DNA of 64,000 nt. Source: Halomonas sp. M4R1S46. Its GTDB lineage: Bacteria > Pseudomonadota > Gammaproteobacteria > Pseudomonadales > Halomonadaceae. The notes beneath the pieces are model-generated. The model was given only the letters and a program-made list of their open reading frames with translations. It was not told the DNA's origin and searched no databases. Positions 41,849 through 51,231 of this stretch are shown here, one piece after another. The stretch is taken from positions 1,674,001-1,738,000 of the forward strand of contig NZ_CP107008.1 in the NCBI RefSeq assembly GCF_025725685.1, in the 5' to 3' direction. A program made the position numbers and the translations under genes. Each line of letters opens with the position of its first letter. Within the stretch, counting starts at the first letter, position 1.

Positions 41849-43885
41849 TCAGCTCACGCGCTGGCCCGGCTGGGCGCCGGAGTGGGGCTCCAGCAGGTAG
41901 ATGCCCTCGTCGTCGCCGGCCGCCAGCACCATGCCCTCGGAGACGCCGAAGCGCATCTTGCGCGGCGCCAGGTTGGCGACCATCACGGTGAGGCGGCCCT
42001 CCAGGGCCTCGGGGGCGTAGGCCTTGCGGATGCCGGCGAAGACGTTGCGGGTCTCGCCGCCCAGGTCGAGGGTCAGCTGGAGCAGCTTGTCGGCACCCTC
42101 GACGTACTCCGCCTTGGCGATGCGGGCGATGCGCAGGTCGACCCTGGCGAAGTCCTCGAAGCCGATCTCCGGGGCGATCGGCGTGTCGGCCAGCGGGCCC
42201 TTGGGGGTGTCCTTGAGTTTCTGTTCTTCCACCAGGTCCTCCTTCGATGCCTCGATCATGGCATCGATGCGGTCAGTCTCGACGCGGGTCATCAGCGGCT
42301 TGAACTTGGCGACCTCGTGATCCAGCAGGAGTTCCTGGCGGCTGTCCCAGTCCAGGGTCTCGAGCTGCATGAAACGCCGGGCGCCCTCGGCCATGGCCGG
42401 CACCACCGGGGCCAGGTAGACCATCAGCTGGCGGAACAGGTTGATGCCCACCGAGCAGATGTCGAGCACCTCCTGGTCGCGGCCGCCCTGCTTGGCCAGC
42501 ACCCAGGGTTCGGCCTCGGCGATGTAGGTGTTGGCCTCGTCGGCCAGCTCCATGACCTTGCGCATGGCGCGGCCGAACTCGCGCGCCTCGTAGTGCTCGG
42601 CGATCTCGTCGCCGGCGGCGATGAAGTGGGCGACCAGCTCGGGCGCCGCGCAGTGGCCGGAGAGGCGGCCGCCGCCGAGCTTCTTGACGAAGCCGGCACA
42701 GCGGCTGGCGATGTTGACCACCTTGCCGACCAGGTCCGAGTTGACGCGCTGGGCGAAGTCCTCGAGGTTGAGGTCGAGGTCGTCGACCCCGGCGGTCAGC
42801 TTGGCGGCGAAGTAGTAGCGCAGGTACTCGGGGTTGAGATGGTCGGCATAGGTGGCGGCCTTGATGAAGGTGCCACGGGACTTGGACATCTTGGCGCCGT
42901 TGACGGTGACGAAGCCGTGGCAGTTCACCGCCGTGGGGGTGCGCAGCCCGGCGCCGTGCAGCATGGCCGGCCAGAACAGCGCATGGAAGTAGACGATGTC
43001 CTTGCCGATGAAGTGGTAGACCTCGGCGTCGGAGCCCTCGCGCCAGTAGGCGTCGAAGTCGATGCCCTCGCGGTCGCAGAGGTTCTGGAAGCTGGCCAGG
43101 TAGCCGATCGGCGCGTCCAGCCAGACGTAGAAGTACTTGCCCGGGGCATCGGGGATCTCGAAGCCGAAGTAGGGCGCGTCGCGGGAGATGTCCCACTCGT
43201 TGAAGCCGGACTCGAACCACTCCATCAGCTTGTTGCGGATCTGCGGCTGGACATGGTCGTCGTCGATCCAGCCCTGCAGGAAGCGGGCGAAGTCGGGCAG
43301 CTTGAAGAAGTAGTGGGTGGAGCTCCTGACCTCGGGCGTGGCGCCGGAGATCGCCGAGACGGGGTCGATCAGCTCCGCCGGCGTGTAGGTGGCGCCACAG
43401 GCCTCGCAGTTGTCGCCGTACTGGTCGTCGCTGTGGCACTTCGGGCAGGAGCCCTTGATGAAGCGGTCGGCCAGGAACAGGCCCTTCACCGGGTCGTACA
43501 TCTGCTCGATGTCGCGGGTGGCGATGTGGCCCTTGTCGCGCAGCCGGGTATAGATCAGCTCGCTGAAGTGGCGGTTTTCCTCGGAGTGGGTCGAGTGGTA
43601 GTTGTCGAAGGCCACCCCGAAGCGCGCGAAGTCCTCCTGGTGCTCCTGGCTGACCCGGTCGATCAGCGCCTCGGAGGTGATGCCCTCCTGCTCGGCGCGC
43701 AGCATGATGGCGGTGCCGTGGGCGTCGTCGGCGCAGACGTAGTGGCAGTCCTGGCCGCGACTCTTCTGGAAGCGCACCCAGATGTCGGTCTGGATGTACT
43801 CCAGCAGGTGGCCCAGGTGGATGGCGCCGTTGGCATAGGGCAGGGCGCTGGTGACCAGGATCTTGCGCGGGGCGGTATTCGACAT
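41849..43885 (-). CDS. metG: Methionyl-tRNA synthetase
   Basis: 678 residues, the long form. HLGH (residues 23-26) and KMSKS (332-336) are the class-I signatures. A zinc knuckle CPKC...CEAC lies near residue 145. The C-terminal tRNA-binding OB domain (IGFEDFARVDLRIARIAKAE) is present, as in E. coli. It charges tRNA-Met. Start and length are standard. Confidence 0.98.
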   Translation of the reverse strand: MSNTAPRKILVTSALPYANGAIHLGHLLEYIQTDIWVRFQKSRGQDCHYVCADDAHGTAIMLRAEQEGITSEALIDRVSQEHQEDFARFGVAFDNYHSTHSEENRHFSELIYTRLRDKGHIATRDIEQMYDPVKGLFLADRFIKGSCPKCHSDDQYGDNCEACGATYTPAELIDPVSAISGATPEVRSSTHYFFKLPDFARFLQGWIDDDHVQPQIRNKLMEWFESGFNEWDISRDAPYFGFEIPDAPGKYFYVWLDAPIGYLASFQNLCDREGIDFDAYWREGSDAEVYHFIGKDIVYFHALFWPAMLHGAGLRTPTAVNCHGFVTVNGAKMSKSRGTFIKAATYADHLNPEYLRYYFAAKLTAGVDDLDLNLEDFAQRVNSDLVGKVVNIASRCAGFVKKLGGGRLSGHCAAPELVAHFIAAGDEIAEHYEAREFGRAMRKVMELADEANTYIAEAEPWVLAKQGGRDQEVLDICSVGINLFRQLMVYLAPVVPAMAEGARRFMQLETLDWDSRQELLLDHEVAKFKPLMTRVETDRIDAMIEASKEDLVEEQKLKDTPKGPLADTPIAPEIGFEDFARVDLRIARIAKAEYVEGADKLLQLTLDLGGETRNVFAGIRKAYAPEALEGRLTVMVANLAPRKMRFGVSEGMVLAAGDDEGIYLLEPHSGAQPGQRVS

Positions 43886-44165
43886 GGTGGCTCAGAGGTT
43901 CCCGTAAACGTGGATCACGGCGGCCGACTCGACGCCTGGGCGAAGTCGAGGCCGCCATGGGAAAGTCCGTGAAATCAGGCCCCGATTGTAGCATCTTCGC
44001 CCTCGACTGCACCCGCCCGCGCGGGAGACTTGTCGAACAGTGTGCGATTACGGTAGAGTCCTGATCCGTCGGGGGCGCGTCGATAGGATTGACGTCGGCG
44101 CCCGGCTCTCTCACGCTTCGCGAGTCACCTTCGTCGGACCCATGTTCTCATCGGAGGTAATCCCC

Positions 44166-44435
44166 ATGGCATTTCGCCGTTTCCTGCCCATCCTCGGCCT
44201 CGCCACCCTGATGACCGGTTGCGCCGGTGGCGCCATCGCCCCGAACTACACCAGCGAGGACCCGGACATCATGCGCATCGGCAACGAGCGCCCGGCCGAC
44301 CCCCAGGTCACCACCGAGAGCCTCGGCTCCTACTGCGTCAAGGTCACCGAGACCTGGAGCGAAGAGGGCAAGACCCCGGACGGCCAGAAGCTCTGGGCCC
44401 TCAACACCCAGCGCAACGTGGTGCCCTGCAACTGA
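44166..44435 (+). CDS. Small lipoprotein, unknown function
   Basis: 89 residues. A signal sequence ends in the lipobox LMTGC (lipid-modified C19 or so), followed by a small acidic domain (TTESLGSYCVKVTETWSEEG) with two further cysteines that may form a disulfide. TCGGAGG lies upstream of the ATG. It is followed by a strong terminator, so it is a monocistronic gene. Family not recognised. Confidence 0.8.
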   Translation: MAFRRFLPILGLATLMTGCAGGAIAPNYTSEDPDIMRIGNERPADPQVTTESLGSYCVKVTETWSEEGKTPDGQKLWALNTQRNVVPCN

Positions 44436-44465
44436 GGATCGGCCCCGACCCTCACGCCACACCCG

Positions 44466-44496
44466 GCCCGGTGCAGTTCCTGCACCGGGCTTTTTT
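44466..44496 (+). terminator. Rho-independent terminator after the lipoprotein gene
   Basis: GCCCGGTGCAG and CTGCACCGGGC, 11-bp stem, loop TTC, followed by six T. Confidence 0.93.
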
Positions 44497-45156
44497 CGAG
44501 CTCCGCAGATCGCGGTGAAAGGCCGTTGGACGTAGCTCCCATGGTTACACTGCGCCACTGCATGGCACCCTGTGAGGTCGATACGACCCGCGGTGCCACC
44601 GCACAGCCCTTCGCATGAGCCCGGCTCTGCCTGCCTGCAAGCAAACGCCGCGCAGCGTTGCCGGGCCCCGACCCACACGGACGCACGACGGCGTGGCCAT
44701 GACCTGACGCTCTCGGCCCTGCTGCATCCAGCGCCTTCTCCCCGAGATTTTCTCAAGCGACGCCTATCCATGCCGAAGTTCTCTTTGTAGTCTTGATTAG
44801 TGCAGGACGGCCATCGCCCGGCGCCCCGACGACTGGCTGCTCGCTGCCTGGCGGGTGTTGCCTCTGTTGCAACATCCGGCGGTAGCGTGGCCGATGCCGG
44901 GCAGGGGGCTGACAGGGGCCCCTGCTTCAAACGGGTAATAGCCAATGTGGGAACGTTCTTTGCAACGCGATAAATGGATCGGGCGTGATTCCGAACCCAT
45001 GCGGTAGGCGGGCGGCTTCATCGCGCGACTGTCTGGATTCGACCCAAAGCGGACACTTGGTGCTCGGTGCGAAATCCCGATATGTGCGCGACATAAACCA
45101 TGTTAATTCGCGCTATTGCGGTGATTAGATTGCGTAAAGGATGATGGAATAAAATC
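44497..45156. other. 660-bp gap at the edge of the accessory region
   Basis: I see no supportable gene. Base composition falls from GC-rich to mixed across the gap. GACCCAAAGCGGACA at 45041-45055 is the same short motif found near both ends of the gajAB segment (59731 and 63168). The gap probably contains the left junction of the acquired region, but no integrase, tRNA or duplicated attachment site was recognised. Confidence 0.4.
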
Positions 45157-46857
45157 GTGCTGCAGATTAATACTGGTAAGTTATATCAACGAGGTGTAGG
45201 AAGAAAAAACCGGTTGACAGGTGTTGTCTACACCAATGTTCGCCTTCCGTATGAGCGCGAAATTGTCACTGCCGCTGGGACCCTGAGGTCAACCGGTTCG
45301 AGTCCGGAAGACATTGCCCTCGTTTACGAGATCGAAGAGCGGATCGAGAAGGCTGATCCTGAGCCTGGCGTTTTGATTTCTCACACGGTACGACCTTTTA
45401 TCGATGATTTCGCTGTGGTCGCTTCATTCGGTCTCGGCGGAGTCTTCTCGCATGATCCGGAGACAGTCCGCGGCCTGACCGGAGGGCGCCCCGGATTCTC
45501 GTCCTACGAGGCCCCTGATAAGTTCGTTGCTGGCTTCTTTGACCGCTCAATCCATATTTCTGACGAACAGGCAGACGAATTCGTCGCATTTGTCGATGAA
45601 CTGCTCGCCCTTGAGCGGAAGAGTTATCTGGGCGCCATGCGTGCCATGCGCAATTTCGTTGCCGGCCTGCATCGAATCCCCGACGATCTCGCACTCGCCT
45701 ATACTCTGATCGTGTCGTCCGTGGAGTCTCTCGCCCAAGACTTCGACGGCTTCGCTCCAGCCTGGTCTGACCTCGACGACCGAAAGCGGAACACAGTTGA
45801 CGGCGTTCTGGTTGATCTAAGTATCTCTCAGGCGGATGCTGTTCGAGCGGCCATTCTTAAAAGCGAGCATGTTGCGTTGGCGCGACGCTATCGCGCCTTT
45901 GTTCAATCTCATGTTGACGCCAACTATTTCCGCCATCCTGCCGCTGGCTCGCATCCCGTTGCTCGCTACGAACTCGATGTGGCTCTACGCCAAGCCTATG
46001 GGGTTCGCTCCGCATACATACATCGTCTACGATCGCTACCGACTCCTATCTCTTTGCCACATGGGCATCGGGAAACGACTTCTGTTGAGCGCCGGCCCGC
46101 GCTTACGTTTCAAGGACTTTTCCGGCTTACACGCCACGTCATCTGGTCTTTCGTAACCGAGGGACCGAAGATCCAAAAAGAAACGTATGACTACACGCTT
46201 GAGCAGTCGGGTGTCGTCTCGATGGAATTGGCTCCCCAATACTGGGTGTGGCGGCCGCTCACCAACTCGGCAGAGGCACGTCGCCGGCTAGAGGGTATGC
46301 TCAGCCTAACCGCCTCCGTTCTTCGTCGCGATCCAGGCGCTCTGCTTGTTGATTTGCGGCCAATGCTTGCCGACGTGGAGAGCCTGCTACCCCAGGCGGC
46401 AGCCGTTCACCGGCCCGCACTGCTTGCCCTGCATGTCCTTTTCAACCTGATGGTCACTCCAGATTTGCGAACGCCCAAATTCGAGAACTTTTTAAGCAAG
46501 CATGGTGCGGAGGCAGCGCGCCCTAGCGTTGAAACTGTTATCGTCTCAACAGTACTCAATGCCCATCAGGAATGGACGCTTGAAGAGCATCGGACTGTGC
46601 TGGAGCAGTACTTTGCCGAGCGGACGCGGCCCAAAGGTCTTCATGCGCCGCGACTGCTCGAGGCGGCGGCTTGCCTAGCACTTGCCGAAAAATATCGGGT
46701 CGCCGGAGATGGCTCGTACGCGAAGCGATTTGTTGAGCGGGCCGTTGAGGTGCATCCCGCGCACGTCGGCTTGCGTGGCTTCGAGTCAGCCTATGATGAG
46801 AGAAGTGCTATTGACTGGGAAGCCATCCTTTTACCAGAAAATCGAGTACAAGGTTAA
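45157..46857 (+). CDS. HEPN-motif protein, unknown function (candidate RNase or defence effector)
   Basis: 566 residues from a GTG start at 45157; AAAGGA lies 15 bases upstream. No membrane segments. The middle (about 175-300) looks like an all-helical HEPN domain: AYTLIVSSVESLAQDF with E190, then, after a spacer with a conserved-looking KR pair, RSAYIH (R284...H289), the Rx4H arrangement of HEPN ribonucleases. The N-terminal 170 and C-terminal 250 residues match nothing I recognise. Codon use is less GC-biased than the neighbours, suggesting transfer. There is no adjacent antitoxin. It is followed by transposase debris. HEPN identity is by motif and pattern only. Confidence 0.7.
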   Translation: MLQINTGKLYQRGVGRKNRLTGVVYTNVRLPYEREIVTAAGTLRSTGSSPEDIALVYEIEERIEKADPEPGVLISHTVRPFIDDFAVVASFGLGGVFSHDPETVRGLTGGRPGFSSYEAPDKFVAGFFDRSIHISDEQADEFVAFVDELLALERKSYLGAMRAMRNFVAGLHRIPDDLALAYTLIVSSVESLAQDFDGFAPAWSDLDDRKRNTVDGVLVDLSISQADAVRAAILKSEHVALARRYRAFVQSHVDANYFRHPAAGSHPVARYELDVALRQAYGVRSAYIHRLRSLPTPISLPHGHRETTSVERRPALTFQGLFRLTRHVIWSFVTEGPKIQKETYDYTLEQSGVVSMELAPQYWVWRPLTNSAEARRRLEGMLSLTASVLRRDPGALLVDLRPMLADVESLLPQAAAVHRPALLALHVLFNLMVTPDLRTPKFENFLSKHGAEAARPSVETVIVSTVLNAHQEWTLEEHRTVLEQYFAERTRPKGLHAPRLLEAAACLALAEKYRVAGDGSYAKRFVERAVEVHPAHVGLRGFESAYDERSAIDWEAILLPENRVQG

Positions 46858-47107
46858 TAGAAAACTAGCTTGCGTTTGCAAGACTGCTGTTGGCAGCTTC
46901 TGGCCGAATAGAGACGATCTACATTTAGGTCGTCACTGCTTTCACCTATACTTCCGTCTGCTCGGCTATTTCTAATGCGGCATCTACCTCGATGCCAAGA
47001 TATCTAACAGTGCTCTCCAAGCATCGTATGACCCAATAGCAACTGTACAGCCCTCAGGTTCTGTGTACGACGGTAGGTTATAGACGCCTTGGTCCTTCGC
47101 AGCGTGT

Positions 47108-47386
47108 ATGTGCCATAGTTTGACGGGGCCAAGCCTGAAGGAATGGTTAGCGAAGTTACCGCGGTATCATGTGCGCTTCATCCCAACCTATTCCGCCTTG
47201 CACAACCAAGTCGAACGGTGGTTCGGGTTGACCACCCAGCAGGTGATTCGTCGAGGATCATTCAAAGCCGTCTGGGAGTTGGTGAAAAAGATGGATGCCT
47301 TTATCATGCAAGACAACTACCGCAACGACAAGGTCGCGCCATTTACCTGGACAGCAACGGCGGATTCGATTCTGACCAAGCTCTAA
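47108..47386 (+). pseudogene. IS630-family transposase, C-terminal fragment
   Basis: The frame reads KEWLAKLPRYHVRFIPTYSA, then HNQVERWFGLTTQQVIRRGS and ends TWTATADSILTKL. This is the typical last quarter of an IS630 DDE transposase (RYHxHFxPTxxSWLNQVERWF), including the final catalytic-region glutamate. The preceding 250 codons and both IS ends are missing. It is a relic between the HEPN gene and the IS1380-type element. Confidence 0.82.
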
Positions 47387-47489
47387 TGCCTATGTACTGC
47401 GATTTTAGAGAAAAAACAATAGAGGTTGATTTGGGTCGCACCACCTACTGTCCGGTCGATTCAGTATGAACATCCAGCCGAGAGATCAC

Positions 47490-49208
47490 CCCGGCTTATT
47501 CATGAGGCAGGCCTGAAAATGAAGATGGCGAGTGGTTTCCTCTTGTAGAATCAAGATGTTCCTGGCAGAACACGATTCAAGAGGACCACTCGCCATGGGT
47601 GAAACCCTAACGACCTGGTCGCCCTCGTGCAACGGCTCCGTCCGTGTCGAGCTGACCGGCGAGCGCACGACCAGCGACAGCAGCGCTCTGCTGCTGCGTG
47701 AAGCCCTCGATAACAGTGGCGTGATCGAGGCGCTGGAGGACAACCTGGTCGACCCGCGCCACCCGCTGCGTATCCGCCACTCGCTGGCCAGTCAGCTGCG
47801 CACCCTGGTGTTGCAGCGTGCGATGGGATGGATCGACCTCAGCGATACCGACACGTTGCGTCGTGACCCGCTCTGGCAGCTGGCCTGCAGCGATGCTCGC
47901 GGGACGACGCCATTGGCGCAAGATCGACCGTCTCAAGCCACGCTGTCGCGTCTGCTGACCTGCCTCGGGCGCAACGACAACATCGATGCCGTGCACGAGG
48001 GCCTGCTGCGACTGGTGGTCTGGCGTCTGACCTCACTGAAGAATGGCGAACGCCCCGAGCAATTGACCTTGGACATCGACGGCCTTCCGATCGAGGTCCA
48101 TGGTCACCAGGGCGGCTCGGCGTTTCATGGTCTTTACGGTGCACGGATCTACTCGCCGCTGATCGCATCGCTGGCCGAGACCGGCGACATGCTGGGCGGG
48201 CTGCTGCGCGAGGGCAACGCCGGCCCGGCCGAGAATGCCGATACTTGGATCCCGCACTTGGTACGCCGGCTCAACGAGAGCCTCGGGGCCAGTGTCCGGG
48301 TGCGCATCGATGCGGGCTTCACCGACAACGACACGCTGGAGGCCCTGGAAGATCGCGGCATCGAGTATCTGGGCCGGCTGCGCAGTCACTCGGGGCTTCA
48401 GAAGCTGGCGGCGCCGTACCTGAAGCGGCCGCGAGGCCGCCCACCCGAGCAGCCTCGGGAGTGGTGCCACGACCTTGAGTACCAAGCCGGTTCCTGGCCG
48501 GCGCCGCGACGCGTGGTGCTGGTGGTGCAGGAACGCCCCGATGATCTGCTGCTGCATGCCTTTTTCCTGGTCACCAACCTCGGCAAGTTCGACTGGTCGC
48601 CGGAGAAGGTCCTGGCGCTCTACCGCAAGCGCGGCAACGCCGAAGCGCACATGGGCGAGGTGAAGTCGGCGTTGGATGTGCTTCTCTCGTCGACCGATCG
48701 CGGCGCCTCCACCGTCCAGGACGTCATGGCCCGCAACGATGTGAGCCTGCTGCTGAGCCTCTACGCCTACCAGGTGCTGCATGGGCTGAGGCGCCTGCTG
48801 GAGAGCCGGACGCTACAGGGTTGGAGCCTGATGCGGATGCGCGAATAGGTGCTCAAGGTCGCAGCCACGCTGACGGTACACGCCCGGCGCATCACGGTTC
48901 ACCTCGGCGATGCCGCCGACAAATGGTGGCCCACCTTGCTGAAGGGACTGCCTCGGCTGACGGCTCTGGTCTGATCTCCGGCGTCACCACATCCCACGCA
49001 GCAGGCAAGGCGACCACAGTGGAGGTCGACGGCCACGGCTGTGCCGGCGATCGACATTGATTCCTAAAAGCTATAAAAAAGGCCGGCCAAAAGCTGAGTC
49101 GGGTATAGGTCAACCGGCTACCAAGCGGCCGCACGACGTTGAAGTGGGTCGATACCGGCAACCCCTTGGCTCAACACCCTCATTCGGCACCCTGATGAAT
49201 GAGGCGGG
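47490..49208 (+). mobile_element. IS1380-type insertion sequence, 1719 bp
   Basis: Imperfect inverted ends CCCGGCTTATTCATGAGG (47490) and CCTGATGAATGAGGCGGG (to 49208) match at 15 of 18 positions. ATCAC is directly duplicated outside both ends (47485-47489 and 49209-49213), so this is a complete insertion. It holds one transposase gene with an internal stop. About 230 bp of non-coding sequence follow the transposase. Confidence 0.88.
47595..48974 (+). pseudogene. IS1380-family transposase with in-frame TAG
   Basis: The frame from ATG 47595 is open to TAG at 48846-48848 (codon 418). It continues in the same frame for 42 more codons (VLKVAATLTVHARRITVHLG ... LTALV) to TGA at 48974. DDE-type blocks are clear: LTLDIDGLPIEVHGHQ, RIDAGFTDNDTLEAL and YRKRGNAEAHMGEVKSAL. 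In relatives the codon at the TAG position is usually glutamine (REQVLKVAA), so a single CAG-to-TAG change explains it. The last helix is lost unless the stop is read through; activity is doubtful. Confidence 0.88.
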
Positions 49209-49269
49209 ATCACACCTCAGGCCGCATGACGCGTGGCGAGCTGGTCGCCAAGCGGGTCTTTTCCACGAC

Positions 49270-49914
49270 TCAGTCGCGAGGAAAGCGCGCTTCGAGTTCG
49301 GTGATCTGTTCGGGCGTCAGGCAACGCGGGTTCTGGCCCCGCAGCAGCAGGTAGAGTCTGGCGGTTTCCTCCAGCTCCTCTGTGGCGTACAGGGCTGCCT
49401 CCAGGGTCTTGCCTGCCACCACCGGGCCGTGATTGGCGAGCAACACGGCGCTGTGCCGACCGGCCAGCGAAGCGACGGCATCGCCCAGGGCAGTATCGCC
49501 GGGGATGTGGTAGGGCACTAGGGGCAGCCTGCCGACACGCATTACGTAATAGGCCGTCAGCGGCGGGATGCAGTCGTGCGGGTCGATCTCCGGCAGGCAG
49601 GACACCGCCACCGAATGCGTCGAGTGCAGGTGCACAATGGCCGATGACTGGGGGCGCTCCCGGTACATCGCCATGTGCAGGAAGCTTTCCTTGGTGGGCT
49701 TATCCCCGCCCAAGTGGTGGCCCGTCGCGTCGAGACGCGATATTTGAGCGGGGTCCAGGCGTCCCAGGCAGGCGTTGGTGGGGGTCATCAGCCAGCCACC
49801 ATCCTCGGTGCGTACGCTGATGTTGCCGCTGGAGCCCATTGTCAGCCCGCGATCGAGCAGGGAGCGGCCATAGGTCACGATCTGTTCGCGTAGCCGGGTC
49901 TCGTTTCTTGTCAT
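49270..49914 (-). CDS. otnC: Class II aldolase-like 3-oxo-tetronate 4-phosphate decarboxylase (OtnC)
   Basis: A 214-residue member of the class II aldolase/adducin family. Zn histidines are in VHLHSTHS and the third in ANHGPVV; the catalytic glutamate is in TKESFLHM. OtnC decarboxylates 3-oxo-tetronate 4-phosphate to dihydroxyacetone phosphate. The start overlaps the OtnK stop by 4 bp, giving the known kinase-decarboxylase pair for threonate/erythronate breakdown. The OtnI isomerase and the sugar-acid dehydrogenase that normally complete this set are not in the window. The IS1380-type element is inserted 61 bp downstream. Confidence 0.82.
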   Translation of the reverse strand: MTRNETRLREQIVTYGRSLLDRGLTMGSSGNISVRTEDGGWLMTPTNACLGRLDPAQISRLDATGHHLGGDKPTKESFLHMAMYRERPQSSAIVHLHSTHSVAVSCLPEIDPHDCIPPLTAYYVMRVGRLPLVPYHIPGDTALGDAVASLAGRHSAVLLANHGPVVAGKTLEAALYATEELEETARLYLLLRGQNPRCLTPEQITELEARFPRD

Positions 49915-51200
49915 TTCAGCACCTCGAAGGCACGGGTGAAGAAGTCGATCTCACCGAAGTTCCCGGACTTCAGGGCCAGCGAGAGCGGGGCGGCGCGACC
50001 GGCGATGGGAGCCTGTGTCCAGGGTACGCCGGGATCGATCTGGTGGCCGATCCGCAGTTGCTGGATGTTCAGGGCCGAGACTACCGCCCCGGAGGTCTCG
50101 CCGCCGGCGACCAGGAGGCGTCCGACTCCCTCCTGTACCAGAGTGCGGGCCAGGCTCGCCATGGCATCCTCGACCAGTCGTCCGGCGGCCTCGGTACCGA
50201 GGGCTTTTTGCGCCTGCTTGACGCGCTCCGGGGTAGTCGATGCATAGATCAACACGGGCCCATCATTATCGGCATCCTGTAGATGTGTTCGGGCGAAGGC
50301 CAGTGCATCCTCGAGCTGGCCATTGTCCTCGGCCAGTGCGAGGGGATCGAGCTCGTAGCCCGGATGGCTGGCCAGGAAATGCTCTACCTGAGCCAGGGTC
50401 GCACGGGAGCAACTACCCGAAAGCACTAGGGGAGCCCCTTCGGCGGGGGCCAATCGGCCGGCATCAGTGACATCCTGCAACCACCCTTGGCGACGGTACT
50501 CCACGGGCAGCGCTTGGCCCAGGCCGGAGCCGCCGGTAACCAGCGGATAATCCACTATCGCCCCCGCCAGGATCTCTAGGTCCGCCTCATCAAGGGTGTC
50601 GCAGATCACGTGACGGACCCCCTGGCCGGCGAGATGGTCGAGGTGCTCACGGACCGCGCGGCTGCCTTGGGCCTCGACCTCATGTGACACGAGACCCACA
50701 CTGTGCGAGGTTTGGCGCGACAACACACGTACCAGGTCGGCATCGCACATCGGGTTGAGGGGATGATGTTCCATGCCGCTGTCGTTGAGGAGACGATCCC
50801 CGACGAACAGGTGCCCTTGGTAGACCGTCCGTCGATTGAGCGGGAAAGCCGGCACCATTACCGTTTGGCGACCTCCCAGGCGTTCCAGCAAGGCATCGCT
50901 CACTGGGCCGATATTGCCCTGGTCGGTGGAATCGAAGGTGGAGCAATACTTGAAGAAAATCTGGTGTGTCCCGTGAGCCTGCAACCACGCTAGCGCCGCC
51001 AGGGAATCCGTGACGGCTTGCGGCGCGGGCGTAGAGCGTGACTTCAGCGCCACCACTACGGCGTCGACATCCTCGAGTGCCAGGTCATGGGGCGGGACGC
51101 CGATCACCTGGACACAACGCATGCCGGCACGCACCAGGTTGTTGGCTAGGTCCGTTGCGCCAGTAAAGTCATCGGCGATTGCCCCGAGTACGATAGACAT
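49911..51200 (-). CDS. otnK: Four-carbon acid sugar kinase OtnK (DUF1537)
   Basis: 429 residues from ATG 51200. The N-terminal DUF1537 motif GAIADDFTGATDLANNL, FKYCSTFDST, and the C-terminal nucleotide-binding LVAGGETSGAVV are typical of OtnK/DtnK, which phosphorylate 3-oxo-tetronate or denate using ATP. It is coupled to otnC. A second, divergent DUF1537 gene lies 31 bp upstream, so the operon holds two kinases of different substrate. Confidence 0.85.
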   Translation of the reverse strand: MSIVLGAIADDFTGATDLANNLVRAGMRCVQVIGVPPHDLALEDVDAVVVALKSRSTPAPQAVTDSLAALAWLQAHGTHQIFFKYCSTFDSTDQGNIGPVSDALLERLGGRQTVMVPAFPLNRRTVYQGHLFVGDRLLNDSGMEHHPLNPMCDADLVRVLSRQTSHSVGLVSHEVEAQGSRAVREHLDHLAGQGVRHVICDTLDEADLEILAGAIVDYPLVTGGSGLGQALPVEYRRQGWLQDVTDAGRLAPAEGAPLVLSGSCSRATLAQVEHFLASHPGYELDPLALAEDNGQLEDALAFARTHLQDADNDGPVLIYASTTPERVKQAQKALGTEAAGRLVEDAMASLARTLVQEGVGRLLVAGGETSGAVVSALNIQQLRIGHQIDPGVPWTQAPIAGRAAPLSLALKSGNFGEIDFFTRAFEVLK

Positions 51201-51231
51201 GCTGGTCTCTCCTGTCGTTGTTGTCATGGGG

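Noticed and set aside
44797..45021. 74-codon minus-strand open frame in the gap before the HEPN gene
   Set aside because: No motif, signal or ribosome-binding site could be identified; considered non-coding or debris.
45285..45310. CCGGTTCGAGTCCGG, similar to a tRNA T-arm, considered as a tRNA end or attachment site
   Set aside because: It is inside the HEPN-motif coding frame, and no acceptor, D or anticodon arms can be formed around it.
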